Source: Bog-877 sp049518775 (GTDB lineage: Bacteria; Chloroflexota; Dormibacteria; Aeolococcales; Bog-877). Taken from it: DNA of 18,880 bases. The translations under genes and the position numbers were made by a program. Each line of letters starts with the position of its first letter. The stretch's first letter is position 1. Below the pieces are notes generated by a model. It saw nothing but the letters and a program-made list of their open reading frames with translations. It searched no databases and was not told the origin of the DNA. The stretch covers positions 1 through 18,880 of the forward strand of contig JBEKRL010000038.1 of the NCBI GenBank assembly GCA_049518775.1, read 5' to 3'. Positions 7,826-18,564 of the stretch are shown here, one piece after another.

Positions 7826-8395
7826 ATCGGCCCGAAGCGCAAGTCCCGGCCCTTCGCACGAGTGGTGAACGTGTCCCCCGGGTGAGGCTCCCGCTGGCCG
7901 GCTGCAATCGCGCCGACCGTTCGCTAGGGAGCGGGCCCCGATCCTCGCGGGCCGGGTCCTGTCCGGTGTGTCCCAGGTCAAGTCCAACGCTGAGCCGCCG
8001 GCGACGCCGGGCTTCCCCACGGGAAAGGTGCCCGAGGACCGGGGCCGCAGCCCGGACCCCGGTGGAGGCCGCGAGGTCGTCGCCACCGAACTGTCCGAGC
8101 CTGCCGGGAGCACATGCTCGCGCCCGATCGATCCGATCGGTGGCTGGTGCTCCAGCTAGGCCGCCATCCCCGGGGAGAGCTGGGGCGGCCCTCCGCCAGA
8201 ACGGCGCGTAGGGGTCCTCGGCGTCCGCGCCGGCACGGGACGGTGAAGGCCACGGCGATTCGGCTTCTGCTGCGGCTTGTACGCCTCAACTCAGGTGGGC
8301 CCTCCACGCTGGGCGGCAGCCCCGAGCGTGGAGGTGAGAGGGGAGCTCCGGTCGAGATGGTCCCGAACGTCCCGGCTCACACCGGAGGGTGGCCC
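7826..8395. other. Intergenic region with one strong hairpin, no convincing gene
   Basis: About 570 bases without a supported gene. Frames crossing it are Arg/Pro/Ser-rich with no motif. It contains the inverted repeat at 8301-8334, described separately. It could be the leader and control region of the downstream redox operon, or decayed coding DNA. Confidence 0.45.
8301..8334. repeat. Strong inverted repeat (10-bp perfect stem) upstream of the redox operon
   Basis: CCTCCACGCT at 8301-8310 is the exact reverse complement of AGCGTGGAGG at 8325-8334. The stem can be extended inward by GGG/CCC (8311-8313 with 8321-8323) across a single bulged G, leaving a seven-base loop. No T-run follows on either strand. 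It could be a regulatory leader hairpin, an operator, or a U-less terminator for transcripts entering from the left. It lies about 60 nt before the small ORF at 8396 and 230 nt before the oxidoreductase start. Confidence 0.6.
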
Positions 8396-8596
8396 ATGGC
8401 GCTCGAGTCCTCGGGGTGGCGCCGTGAGGAGATCGCCGGTGTGCTCCGAGCCGAGCTGCTGGCGGTCGTCACCGCCGTCCCCACCTCGCCGCCGGGGGTG
8501 GAGGCCGGGGGTGGGGGGCTGGTTGGTAAAGTACGGGGGTGCCCGGCCTGCCACGAGCCACGCGATGATCCCGAGAGACGTCGCGTCTCTGCCTGA
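8396..8596 (+). CDS. Possible 66-residue protein overlapping the operon's first gene
   Basis: This small frame has an ATG at 8396 with a very good ribosome binding site (GGAGG seven bases upstream) and strong G/C third-position bias in its first 40 codons (MALESSGWRREEIAGVLRAELLAVV). It ends 32 bases inside the following oxidoreductase gene in another frame, and its tail holds CPACHEP. I recognise no family. It may be a leader peptide, a real small protein, or a remnant of a longer gene. The overlap and Gly-rich middle (GVEAGGGGLVG) count against it. Confidence 0.33.
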   Translation: MALESSGWRREEIAGVLRAELLAVVTAVPTSPPGVEAGGGGLVGKVRGCPACHEPRDDPERRRVSA

Positions 8597-10192
8597 CCTC
8601 TCAGACGGGCGTCCTCGGGCGGGGCCCGTGCGGAGCCGGCGTCCCCTCTACCTGGACCTGCTACCTCCCTGCAACGCGGGCTGTCCCGCTGGGGAGAACA
8701 TCCAGTCCTGGTTGGAGCACGTCGAGGCCGGCCGTTACGAGGAGGCTTGGCGGGCGCTCGTCGTCGACAATCCGCTCCCGGCGATCCATGGCCGGATCTG
8801 TTACCACCCCTGTGAGTCCGTGTGCAATCGCGCCGAGCTCGACAGCGCGGTTTCGATCCACTCCGTCGAGCGTTTCCTGGGCGATCTGGCCCTGGAGCGG
8901 GGGTGGGCGTTCCCGCCGCCACCCGCGGGCAGCGGCAAGCGGGTCCTGGTCGTCGGTTCCGGGCCGAGTGGGCTGTCGGCGGCCTACCACCTCGCCCGTC
9001 TCGGGCACGAGGTCGAGATCCGCGACGCCGGGGCCGATCCCGGCGGAATGATGCGCTACGGCATACCCGCCTACCGGCTGCCCCGAGAGGTGCTGGACGC
9101 CGAGGTGCGACGGATCGAGGCGATGGGGGTGCGAATCACCGGTGGGCACCTGGTCGAGGACCTGGCCGCCGAACGTCGTGAGGGTGGCTTTGACGCCGTC
9201 TTCGTGGCCGTGGGGGCGCACCTGTCCAAGCGCGTCGACATCCCGGCCCGGGATGCTGGGCGGATCGTCGACGCGCTGTCGTTCCTGCGCAGCGTCGCCT
9301 CCGGGGAGCGACCCGTGATCGGTCGGCGCGTGGCGGTCTACGGCGGGGGCAACACGGCCATGGACGCGGCCCGGACCGCGCGGCGCCTGGGTGCCGACGA
9401 CGCGCTCATCGTCTACCGACGCACCCGCGCCCAGATGCCTGCCCATGAGGAGGAGGCCGAGGACGCCGAGCGTGAGGGCGTGCGCATCAACTGGCTGCGG
9501 ACGATCACCGCCTTCGACGGGCCGACGCTGACCGTCGAGGCCATGGAGCTGGATGAGACCGGATTCCCTCAGCCCACCGGGCGCTTCGAGGAACTCGCTG
9601 CTGACACGATCATTCTCGCCCTCGGGCAGGACACCGACACGACCTTCCTGAGGGCGGTTCCGGGTGTGGAGTTCACCCGGGACGGCACCGTGGTGGTGTC
9701 GAGCTCGATGATGACCGGAAGTCCTGGCGTGTTCGCCGGCGGCGACATGGTGCCGGCCGAGCGCACCGTCACGGTGGGGGTGGGGCACGGTAAGAAGGCC
9801 GCCCGCCACATCGACGGCTGGCTTCGGGGCGTGGTATCCGCGCCCGCGCCCAAGCACGAGAAGGCGGAGTTCGACCAGCTGCATCTGTGGTACTTCGGCG
9901 ACGCGGCCCGGCGCCGCCAGCCCGAGCTCGCGCCCGAGGCGCGGATCTCCGGCTTCGGCGAGGTGGTCGGTGGCCTGTCGGTCGTGGAGGCCAGCTATGA
10001 GGCGGGGCGGTGCCTGTCATGCGGGAACTGCTTCGAGTGCGATGGCTGCCTCGGGGCCTGCCCGGAGGACGCGGTGATCAAGCTCGGAGTGGGGTCGCGC
10101 TACCGCTTCGATTACGACCTCTGCACGGGATGCGGCACCTGCTTCGAGCAGTGCCCCGTGCATGCGATCGAGATGGTGGCGGAGGAGGGCTG

Positions 10193-10193
<1 letters not shown>
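8565..10193 (+). CDS. GltD/NfnB-like FAD-dependent NAD(P) oxidoreductase with ferredoxin domains
   Basis: A 542-residue iron-sulfur flavoprotein. The N-terminal cluster-binding region has Cys36, Cys40, Cys79, Cys83 and Cys87 (PPCNAGCPAGENIQ; RICYHPCESVCNRAEL), as in the glutamate-synthase small subunit. An FAD site GSGPSG lies at 131-136, an NAD(P) site GGGNTAMDAARTARRLG from 260, and the second FAD segment GVFAGGDMV at 388-396. The C terminus adds a ferredoxin: cysteines 483, 486, 489, 492, 495, 499 and 520, 523, 526, 530 (CTGCGTCFEQCP). Stand-alone GltD is about 470 residues and lacks this tail. Its TGA overlaps the ATG of the pyruvate:ferredoxin oxidoreductase by 1 nt, and no large glutamate synthase subunit is nearby. 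The likely role is electron transfer between NAD(P)H and the oxidoreductase or its ferredoxin. The ATG at 8565 is chosen; the upstream sequence is unlike the family. Confidence 0.88.
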
Positions 10194-13761
<3,568 letters not shown>

Positions 13762-13762
<1 letters not shown>

Positions 13763-14772
13763 TGGACCTTTCCACCGACTACATGGGGTTGGCGCTGCGC
13801 AATCCGCTGGTGGCCTCGGCCTCGCCCATCTCCCACACCGTGGACGGGGTTCGCCGGCTCGCCGATGCCGGCGTCGGGGCGGTCGTGCTCCACTCCTTGT
13901 TCGAGGAGGAGCTGGCCGAGGAGGCGGCCCGCAACGCACGGCTGGTGGATGCTCACAGTGAGAGCTTCGCTGAGTCGCTCTCCTACTTCCCGGAGGCGGC
14001 AGGGGAGGAGCCTGGCCCGCGCCGCTACCTGAGCCTGCTGGAGCGTGCCGCAGCCGCGGTCGACATCCCCGTGATCGCCAGTCTGAACGGCATCACACCC
14101 GGCGGGTGGACCAGCTACGCGCAGTCGATCCAGGATGCCGGCGGGGTCGCCATCGAGCTCAACATCTATTACCTCCCCGGTAACTCGAACGTCTCCGGCC
14201 GCGAGGTCGAGCGGCGCCATGTCGAGATCCTCGAACGGGTCAAGGGCACGGTGAGCGTGCCGGTCGCCGTCAAGCTGGGTCCCTACTTCAGCTCCACTGG
14301 CGAGATGGCGAGGCAACTCGACGCGGCCGGCGCGAACGGGCTGGTGCTCTTCAACCGTTTCCTGCAGCCAGACATCGACCAGGAGTCGCTTGGGGTGGCG
14401 CCAGGTGTGGGGCTCTCCAGGCCGATGGATGCGCGGCTTCCGCGTGCCTGGATCGCGTTGCTCCATGGAAGGGTGCGGGCCTCCATCGCCGCGACGACAG
14501 GGGTCGAGGGGCCGGAGGACGTCGCCAAGTACCTGCTGGCTGGGGCGGACGTCGTGATGACCACCTCCTCCCTGCTGCGTCACGGCCCGGGGCACGCGAC
14601 GACCTTGCTCGATGGCCTGTCCGATTGGATGGGACGCAAGGGGTTCGACACGGTCCGGGAGTTCCGCGGGAAGCTCGCCGTGCCCCTTGACGAGGACGAG
14701 ACGGCCCACCAGCGCAGCGGCTACGTGGCCGCGATGCGGGTGGCCAACGCCAGCCCATACGGTCCCTGGTGA
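13762..14772 (+). CDS. Dihydroorotate dehydrogenase-like flavoprotein
   Basis: A 336-residue TIM-barrel FMN protein of the dihydroorotate-dehydrogenase-like group often found next to pyruvate:ferredoxin oxidoreductase genes. Visible elements are MDLSTDYMGLALRNPLVASASPIS at the start, PVIASLNGITPGGWTSYA at about 105-120, IELNIYYLPGN after it, VPVAVKLGPYFSS, and a C-terminal phosphate-binding-like region (ATTGVEGPEDVAKYLLAGADVVMTTSSLL). The real substrate of this group is not established, and nothing here ties it to pyrimidine synthesis. The ATG at 13762 has AAGGAG five bases upstream and overlaps the upstream TGA by 1 nt; a GTG one codon earlier is possible. Position suggests it serves the same redox pathway as the two preceding genes. 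Confidence 0.9.
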
Positions 14773-14792
14773 GCGACTGCTCTCCTTCGGTG

Positions 14793-14807
14793 CTGGGAGC
14801 ATCCCAG
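14793..14807 (+). terminator. Hairpin after the redox operon
   Basis: CTGGGA-GCA-TCCCAG forms a 6-bp stem with a 3-nt loop 20 bases after the last stop codon of the operon. GGGGCC follows rather than a T-run. It may attenuate transcription toward menA, but this rests on position and stem only. Confidence 0.35.
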
Positions 14808-14945
14808 GGGCCGGCATTCTGAGGAGCGCAGTGTCGCGATCGTTCCGACGGGGAACGCCCAGCGCGGTTTGAGATGAGGGGGGCCGCGCGGGGGGTGTCC
14901 GGTCTCGGCGGACCTGCCTCCGGTCCCCGAGCCCGGGAGCCGTCG

Positions 14946-15836
14946 GTGACCCCGGTGCCGAGCCTGTCCCGGCTCTGGTGGCACGCATCCCGTCCGGCCA
15001 CGCTGGCAGCCTCGATCTCGCCGGTGCTGGTCGGCATGGGAGTGGCTGCCCACTTGGGTGGCCTCAGCTGGGGCCGCAGTCTGGCCGCGCTCGGAGTCGC
15101 GGTGGCGCTGCAGTTCGGGGTGAACTACGCCAACGATTACTCCGATTTCGCTCGCGGTGCCGACACCCCGGCCCGGCTTGGTCCCCCCCGCGCCGCGGCC
15201 TCCGGAGTGATCTCGCCGAGATTGGTGGCTGAGGCTGCGACCGCCTCCTTCGCGATCGCGGCCATCATCGGTCTCTGGCTCTGTTCGGTGACTTCCTGGT
15301 GGCTGCTGGCGGTCGGGGCTGCATGCATCCTGGCAGCGTGCCTCTACACGGGAGGACCCCATCCCTACGGCTACCGGGGCTTCGGCGAGCTGGCAGTGTT
15401 CGTCTTCTTCGGGCTGGTCGCCACCTGTGGAACGGTTTTCGTCGAGGTTGGCAAGGTGGGGACGCTGGGGGTGCTGGCCGCCATCCTGCCGGGTTCCCTG
15501 GCGGCGGCGCTGCTGCTGGTCAACAACATCCGCGACATCGGCACTGACCGGGTCGTGGGCAAGCGGACCCTGGCTGTGCTCCTGGGGCCGCGCCGGTCGC
15601 ATTGGCTCCTCCTCGGTCTCCTGGGCCTGGCCCTGGCAGTTCCGCTCTTCATCGCCATTCCGGGGATCGACCATTTCACCGTCTGCTTGCCCTGGTTGGT
15701 GCTGCCGGCCTTGGCGGCCCCGATCCGCAACTCGGGCTCCGATAACCCTCGGTTGCAGATCAGGGCCCTCAAGCAGATGGGGGCGGTCCTGGCGGCCAGC
15801 TCCGTCCTCCTGGCCGTGGGGATCTGGGTCGGCTGA
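14946..15836 (+). CDS. menA: 1,4-dihydroxy-2-naphthoate polyprenyltransferase (MenA, UbiA superfamily)
   Basis: A 296-residue integral membrane prenyltransferase. It attaches the polyprenyl tail to 1,4-dihydroxy-2-naphthoate, giving demethylmenaquinone. The first Asp-rich motif is NYANDYSDFARGAD (60-73), followed by TPARLGPPRAAASGVIS as in MenA. The second is NNIRDIGTDRVVGKRTLAV (193-210). Several helices surround them. The start WWHASRPATLAASISPVLVG (11-30) matches the family N terminus. I prefer the GTG at 14946: GGGAG lies six bases upstream and the length then equals typical MenA. An ATG at 14874 would add 24 Gly/Arg-rich residues. It is on the same strand as the redox operon, 173 nt downstream, so joint transcription is possible but unproven. 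It implies menaquinone-based respiration. Confidence 0.93.
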   Translation: MTPVPSLSRLWWHASRPATLAASISPVLVGMGVAAHLGGLSWGRSLAALGVAVALQFGVNYANDYSDFARGADTPARLGPPRAAASGVISPRLVAEAATASFAIAAIIGLWLCSVTSWWLLAVGAACILAACLYTGGPHPYGYRGFGELAVFVFFGLVATCGTVFVEVGKVGTLGVLAAILPGSLAAALLLVNNIRDIGTDRVVGKRTLAVLLGPRRSHWLLLGLLGLALAVPLFIAIPGIDHFTVCLPWLVLPALAAPIRNSGSDNPRLQIRALKQMGAVLAASSVLLAVGIWVG

Positions 15837-15959
15837 GCACCGCGCCGGCGCCGAAGGCCAGACTCGACAGGGCGACGCCCAGCGTGCCTGCCAGTGGTAA
15901 CCGGCCCTTGGTTTCGGGAGCAGGCCATGCTCACCGACCTCGGGGTGGAAGTGGGGTGT

Positions 15960-16003
15960 GGATCGGGAGACGCGGCTCGAACTCGCGACATCCCGCTTGG
16001 AAG
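15960..16003 (-). repeat. Degenerate tRNA-Gly(UCC)-like 3' half, copy A (possible att site)
   Basis: Read on the minus strand this is an anticodon loop CTTCCAA (UCC), then variable loop, T arm (TTCGAGC loop, one mismatch in the stem) and acceptor 3' strand CTCCCGA-T-CC. Upstream of the anticodon loop the sequence keeps only a vague D-arm shape, and no acceptor 5' strand pairs with the 3' strand, so it is not a functional tRNA. It matches copy B (17456-17499) at 39 of 44 positions, in the same orientation. Such 3'-half copies are typical attachment-site remnants of elements that integrate into tRNA genes. Confidence 0.7.
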
Positions 16004-16236
16004 GCAGTAGCCGTACTGCCGGTCAGGCATGCGGCGTGGGCTGAAACGGGCTCCAGCGCGCGCCTGGCAGATTGGCTCGCTGAGCAGCGCTCGCGTCACA
16101 GGGAACAGATTGACGCGGTCATAGACGGGGCCAGGCTCTCCCACCTTCCCCCCGCCTGCCCACGCCCCATGAGACGCAAGTACACAGACGGCGTGGCTTC
16201 ATCCCGGCGTGACCGAAGCGTTGGGTCCCTGGACGG

Positions 16237-16893
16237 TTACTCGACGGCTTCACTTGACCCCACTGTGCCGCCCATGGCGACGAGCGCCAGCCACAGAAGC
16301 TCCATGCCGAGGAAGATCTTCTCGTAGAGCCCGCCGAGCGAGTGCGGGTGGAAGCCAACCCGTCCGAGGAGCAGGAGGGGCACCAGCGCTCCCCAGGAGA
16401 GAACGGCCATCGGGATCGCAACCCGCCGCCAGCGCGGCTGCGCTCGGAGCTCCCTTGAACCGACAATCGTTCCCACCAGCACAGCTAGGAATGCGACGAA
16501 GGCGACCGTGAGGTGGACGGCGCCTGACGTGTGAACGGGAGTGCCGAGCGGATCGTCGGGGAAGAATGCGAGCAGCCCGGAGGCCAGCGCCCACACGATC
16601 AGCAGGCCGAGTGCCGCCTGAAGCCGGCGGGTCTTCGCGGCGGTGACGGACACAGCTCCGACCGCAGCGAGGCTGAGAGCGCAGCGGAGCAGGAAATTCA
16701 GGTCCATCAACCACGCCCAGGGCCCGCTGCTCCCGTAGTCGCTCTCGGCGTTGTGCAGAACCGAGAACTCCGGCCGGAGGAACGCGAGGGCCGCGTCGAT
16801 GACCGCGTAAAGGACGACGCCGATGAGTGTGAGCCGGGCCGCTGTCACCGCCCTTGCTGGGGCTCTGCGGGGGCTGGACACATGAGCAACCAT
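16237..16893 (-). CDS. DUF998 family membrane protein
   Basis: A 218-residue multi-pass membrane protein that I assign to DUF998. After a basic head (SSPRRAPARAVTAARL) come about six hydrophobic segments. The extracytoplasmic HNAESDYGSSGPWAWLMDLNF at about 48-68 is the region typical of this family, and FFPDDPLGTPVHTSGAVH is another conserved stretch with His and Asp residues. Function is unknown for the family. The ATG at 16893 was chosen because it lies 6 nt downstream of a TATTAT box on this strand, which would give a leaderless mRNA; an ATG at 16932 is the alternative. It is divergent from a MarR regulator with 23 bp between starts, so the regulator probably controls it. Both genes sit between two tRNA-Gly fragments. 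Confidence 0.8.
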   Translation of the reverse strand: MVAHVSSPRRAPARAVTAARLTLIGVVLYAVIDAALAFLRPEFSVLHNAESDYGSSGPWAWLMDLNFLLRCALSLAAVGAVSVTAAKTRRLQAALGLLIVWALASGLLAFFPDDPLGTPVHTSGAVHLTVAFVAFLAVLVGTIVGSRELRAQPRWRRVAIPMAVLSWGALVPLLLLGRVGFHPHSLGGLYEKIFLGMELLWLALVAMGGTVGSSEAVE

Positions 16894-16903
16894 GTTGCAT
16901 AAT
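16875..16903 (+). promoter_or_regulatory. Sigma70-type promoter of the MarR gene
   Basis: TGGACA (16875-16880) and CATAAT (16898-16903) each match the vegetative consensus at five of six positions, with the ideal 17-bp spacing. Transcription would start near 16910, leaving about seven bases before the ATG at 16917, a nearly leaderless mRNA. The -35 box lies inside the start of the divergent DUF998 gene. On the other strand TATTAT (16904-16899) could serve as its -10 box. A repressor bound here would block both genes. Confidence 0.65.
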
Positions 16904-16916
16904 AGTCTACCGCACC

Positions 16917-17390
16917 ATGACGGAGCAGCCAAGGACCGCCTATCACTTCGGCGACGTGCTCGCGCTGGCTCGCGAGCACTGGGTGCGCCAGATGGCCGAG
17001 CACATCGACCGCGCGGGCTTTGACGACTACCGTCGCACCGACGCCGCGGTCATGCGCCTGCTCAGCTGCCGCCCCAGGTCGATCGGGCAGATCGGCGCGG
17101 CGCTCGGAGTCACCCGCCAGGCGTCCCGCAAGTTCGTGACCAGGCTCGAGCACCGCGGCTTCGTCGTGACCGCCAGGGACGCGAGCGACGCTCGGCAGAT
17201 AAACGTCGAGCTCACGCAGCGCGGCGACCAGTACGCGCGCGCGATCAGGAGGGCGATCGACGCGCTTGAGCGTCGGTTGGACCAGCGGGTCGAGCGCGCA
17301 CAGCTCCTGGCCGCCGATGCGGTTCTGCGCGCCAGCCTACCGGATCAGGACGCGCGCGAGCAGGCAATGCGTCTCGCCCTGCCACCCTGA
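16917..17390 (+). CDS. MarR family transcriptional regulator
   Basis: A 157-residue winged-helix regulator of usual MarR length. The DNA-binding core is SIGQIGAALGVTRQASRKFVTRLEHRGFV (about 60-88): helix-turn-helix with recognition helix RQASRKFV. The wing VTARDASDARQINVELTQRGDQYA follows, with the D-x-R pattern typical of MarR. Flanking helices (ALAREHWVRQMAEHIDRAG at the front; AIRRAIDALERRLDQRV at the back) would form the dimer interface. MarR proteins usually repress themselves and a divergent neighbour and release DNA on binding a small phenolic or oxidative signal. Here the divergent neighbour is the DUF998 membrane protein. The ATG at 16917 follows a well-formed promoter. Earlier in-frame starts would put the promoter inside the gene. 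Confidence 0.9.
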   Translation: MTEQPRTAYHFGDVLALAREHWVRQMAEHIDRAGFDDYRRTDAAVMRLLSCRPRSIGQIGAALGVTRQASRKFVTRLEHRGFVVTARDASDARQINVELTQRGDQYARAIRRAIDALERRLDQRVERAQLLAADAVLRASLPDQDAREQAMRLALPP

Positions 17391-17455
17391 CATCCGGAGA
17401 TGTGGTAGACGCGTCCACGCTGACCGCACCACCTGGGGCGGACCCCCCCGCTTGG

Positions 17456-17499
17456 GGAGCGGGAGACGGGACTCGAACCCGCGACATCCAGCTTGGAAG
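17456..17499 (-). repeat. Degenerate tRNA-Gly(UCC)-like 3' half, copy B (possible att site)
   Basis: Read on the minus strand: CTTCCAA anticodon loop (UCC), GCTGG, variable loop, a perfectly paired T arm (GCGGG-TTCGAGT-CCCGT) and acceptor 3' strand CTCCCGC-T-CC. The bases before the anticodon loop (CCAACTAG) cannot pair with GCTGG and no GCGGGAG acceptor 5' strand is present, so only the 3' half is intact. It is 39/44 identical to copy A and in the same orientation, 1.5 kb away. This is consistent with an att site left by tRNA-targeting integration. Confidence 0.75.
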
Positions 17500-17644
17500 C
17501 TAGTTGGTCTGCCAAAGGGCCCTAAAACGACCACTGTTGATCTCCGCTAGATACCTAGTTTCACGAAGTGGGTTCAATCGCTCCCAAGCCATGCCGAACC
17601 GGGTCTAGGGGCTTAGAGCGCTAGCCTGCGCTGGTCACAGATCC

Positions 17645-17842
17645 CTAGCCGAGGAGGCTGGGGGTCTGACCAACCGGAGCCCCGCTGAACGGCACCCGGG
17701 AGATCCCCAGGCGGCGTGCCACCTGGCTCTGCAGGCCTCAGCCGCGGCCGGTCAGCACCGCTCGGAGATGCTCGACAGTGTCAGGGTAGCGCTCTGCCAA
17801 GAGGCCAAATTCAGCCCTGCTGGGAGTTCCACTAGGGCTCTA
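17645..17842 (-). pseudogene. Remnant of an HTH-like coding sequence with an in-frame TGA
   Basis: Between stop codons at 17842-17840 and 17647-17645 this frame reads like protein, with a single TGA at 17740-17738 in the middle. The first part gives GLLAERYPDTVEHLRAVLTGRG. The second gives LQSQVARRLGISRVPFSG, which looks like a helix-turn-helix (compare QxxVARRLGIS in many regulators). There is no ATG or GTG start, only TTG. I read it as a decayed regulator fragment in accessory DNA. It could also be chance, as the stretch is short. Confidence 0.3.
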
Positions 17843-17846
17843 CCCT

Positions 17847-17869
17847 AAAAAAGCCGCCCCAGGAGGGCG
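17847..17869 (-). terminator. Rho-independent terminator of the minus-strand small-gene operon
   Basis: On the minus strand CGCCC-TCCTG-GGGCG forms a 5-bp GC stem, followed by GC and a run of six T (A-run at 17847-17852 on the plus strand). It lies downstream of the three minus-strand genes entering from the right and has the layout of an intrinsic terminator. Confidence 0.55.
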
Positions 17870-18059
17870 CTACCCGCGCAGCCGCCTCGGCAGCGTCACC
17901 CCCCGGTCGGAGCCAAAGGTAGAGGCCCAGTGGGCCACTTTCCCGATCCAGGCCCGGCTCAGTACCTGGGCCGCCAGAGCGGGAGGACCGGCTGGCCCGG
18001 TAGCGGGCTACCTCGGTCGCATGGGCGACGCAGCACTCGGCACACCGGCAGCCGTGCCG

Positions 18060-18244
18060 TCAGCCGGACACCGTGCCGCAGGGGTGGGGGAGCCCGGCGT
18101 AGGCGGTCACAGCCCCAAGAGTGATGGCTAACAGAGCGGCGGTCACTGGGACGGCGGCCCAATGCTCTTTCGAGGCAGCCCGCAGGCGGCCGCGCAGCGC
18201 CCCGGCTCAATTATTTGGCGGACAGTCTTGTCTTGGGGCTTCAC
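18060..18244 (-). pseudogene. Small membrane protein gene, apparently frameshifted
   Basis: A GTG at 18244 overlaps the upstream gene's TGA (GTGA) and opens VKPQDKTVRQIIEPG, but this frame soon turns into non-coding-like sequence and stops at 18143. From about 18206 the adjacent frame reads ALRGRLRAASKEHWAAVP, then VTAALLAITLGAVTAYAG, a clear membrane helix, then LPHPCGTVSG and a stop at 18060, but it has no start of its own. One extra G in the GGGG run near 18202 would join the two into a protein of about 60 residues with one membrane helix. Either the gene is broken or the base is a sequencing error. I do not recognise a family. It is the last gene before the terminator. Confidence 0.5.
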
Positions 18245-18519
18245 GGTGCCTTCTCCTGGCGTAACGCCTTGAGTTCGTCGAGCTGAGCTTGGGATAGCGC
18301 GTTTGACTTCCGCTGAGATCGACGGATTAGGCGGAACGGAATAGTAAAGAGCCCGAAGATGCCCAAAACGATGATGTACCAAAGCACTAGAAACAGCCAG
18401 ATAAACGGCAGGGCGATCCAGCCGATGACTTGCCTAGCCGTTGATCCGGCTGCCCACCTGAGTATCCGCTTGGTCGACCCGACGAACGACATCGGTGCTG
18501 CGTAGGTTTCCTTCCTCAT
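18241..18519 (-). CDS. Small two-segment membrane protein, unknown function
   Basis: A 92-residue protein with an excellent ribosome binding site (AAGGAG six bases before the ATG). A basic, amphipathic head (SFVGSTKRILRWAAGSTAR) leads to one long or two adjacent hydrophobic segments (VIGWIALPFIWLFLVLWYIIVLGIFGLFTIPF). A basic cluster RLIRRSQRK and a hydrophilic helical tail (ALSQAQLDELKALRQEK) follow. I recognise no family. The tail loosely resembles short C-terminal oligomerisation helices such as SHOCT, but lacks that motif. It lies 45 bp after the gene entering from the right edge and overlaps the next gene by GTGA, so all three form an operon. Its A/T content is visibly higher than in the chromosomal genes to the left, in keeping with acquired DNA. 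Confidence 0.75.
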   Translation of the reverse strand: MRKETYAAPMSFVGSTKRILRWAAGSTARQVIGWIALPFIWLFLVLWYIIVLGIFGLFTIPFRLIRRSQRKSNALSQAQLDELKALRQEKAP

Positions 18520-18564
18520 CTCGATCTCCTTATTGGTATCTGGGGGATGGCCCAGAGGTCTAGG

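Noticed and set aside
8527..8532. TAAAGT as a -10 box for the redox operon
   Set aside because: It fits the loose TANNNT pattern and lies about 33 nt before the ATG, but there is no recognisable -35 box at proper spacing, so I did not list it.
8661..9884. 407-residue minus-strand open frame opposite the FAD oxidoreductase
   Set aside because: His/Gly/Arg-rich antisense shadow of a gene with unmistakable FAD and ferredoxin motifs.
15884..16327. Plus-strand open frame containing SNSRHPAWK
   Set aside because: It runs antisense through the tRNA-Gly-like fragment; peptides of the type DSNPRHPAWK are a known artefact of translating antisense tRNA. The rest has no motif.
17456..17530. Functional tRNA-Gly gene
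   Set aside because: The T arm and acceptor 3' strand are intact, but the anticodon stem does not pair and no matching acceptor 5' strand is present, so only a 3' half is supported.
17266..17550. Plus-strand open frame with RRDSNPRHPAWKLVGLP
   Set aside because: Same artefact over the second tRNA-Gly fragment, and it overlaps the end of the marR-type gene in another frame.
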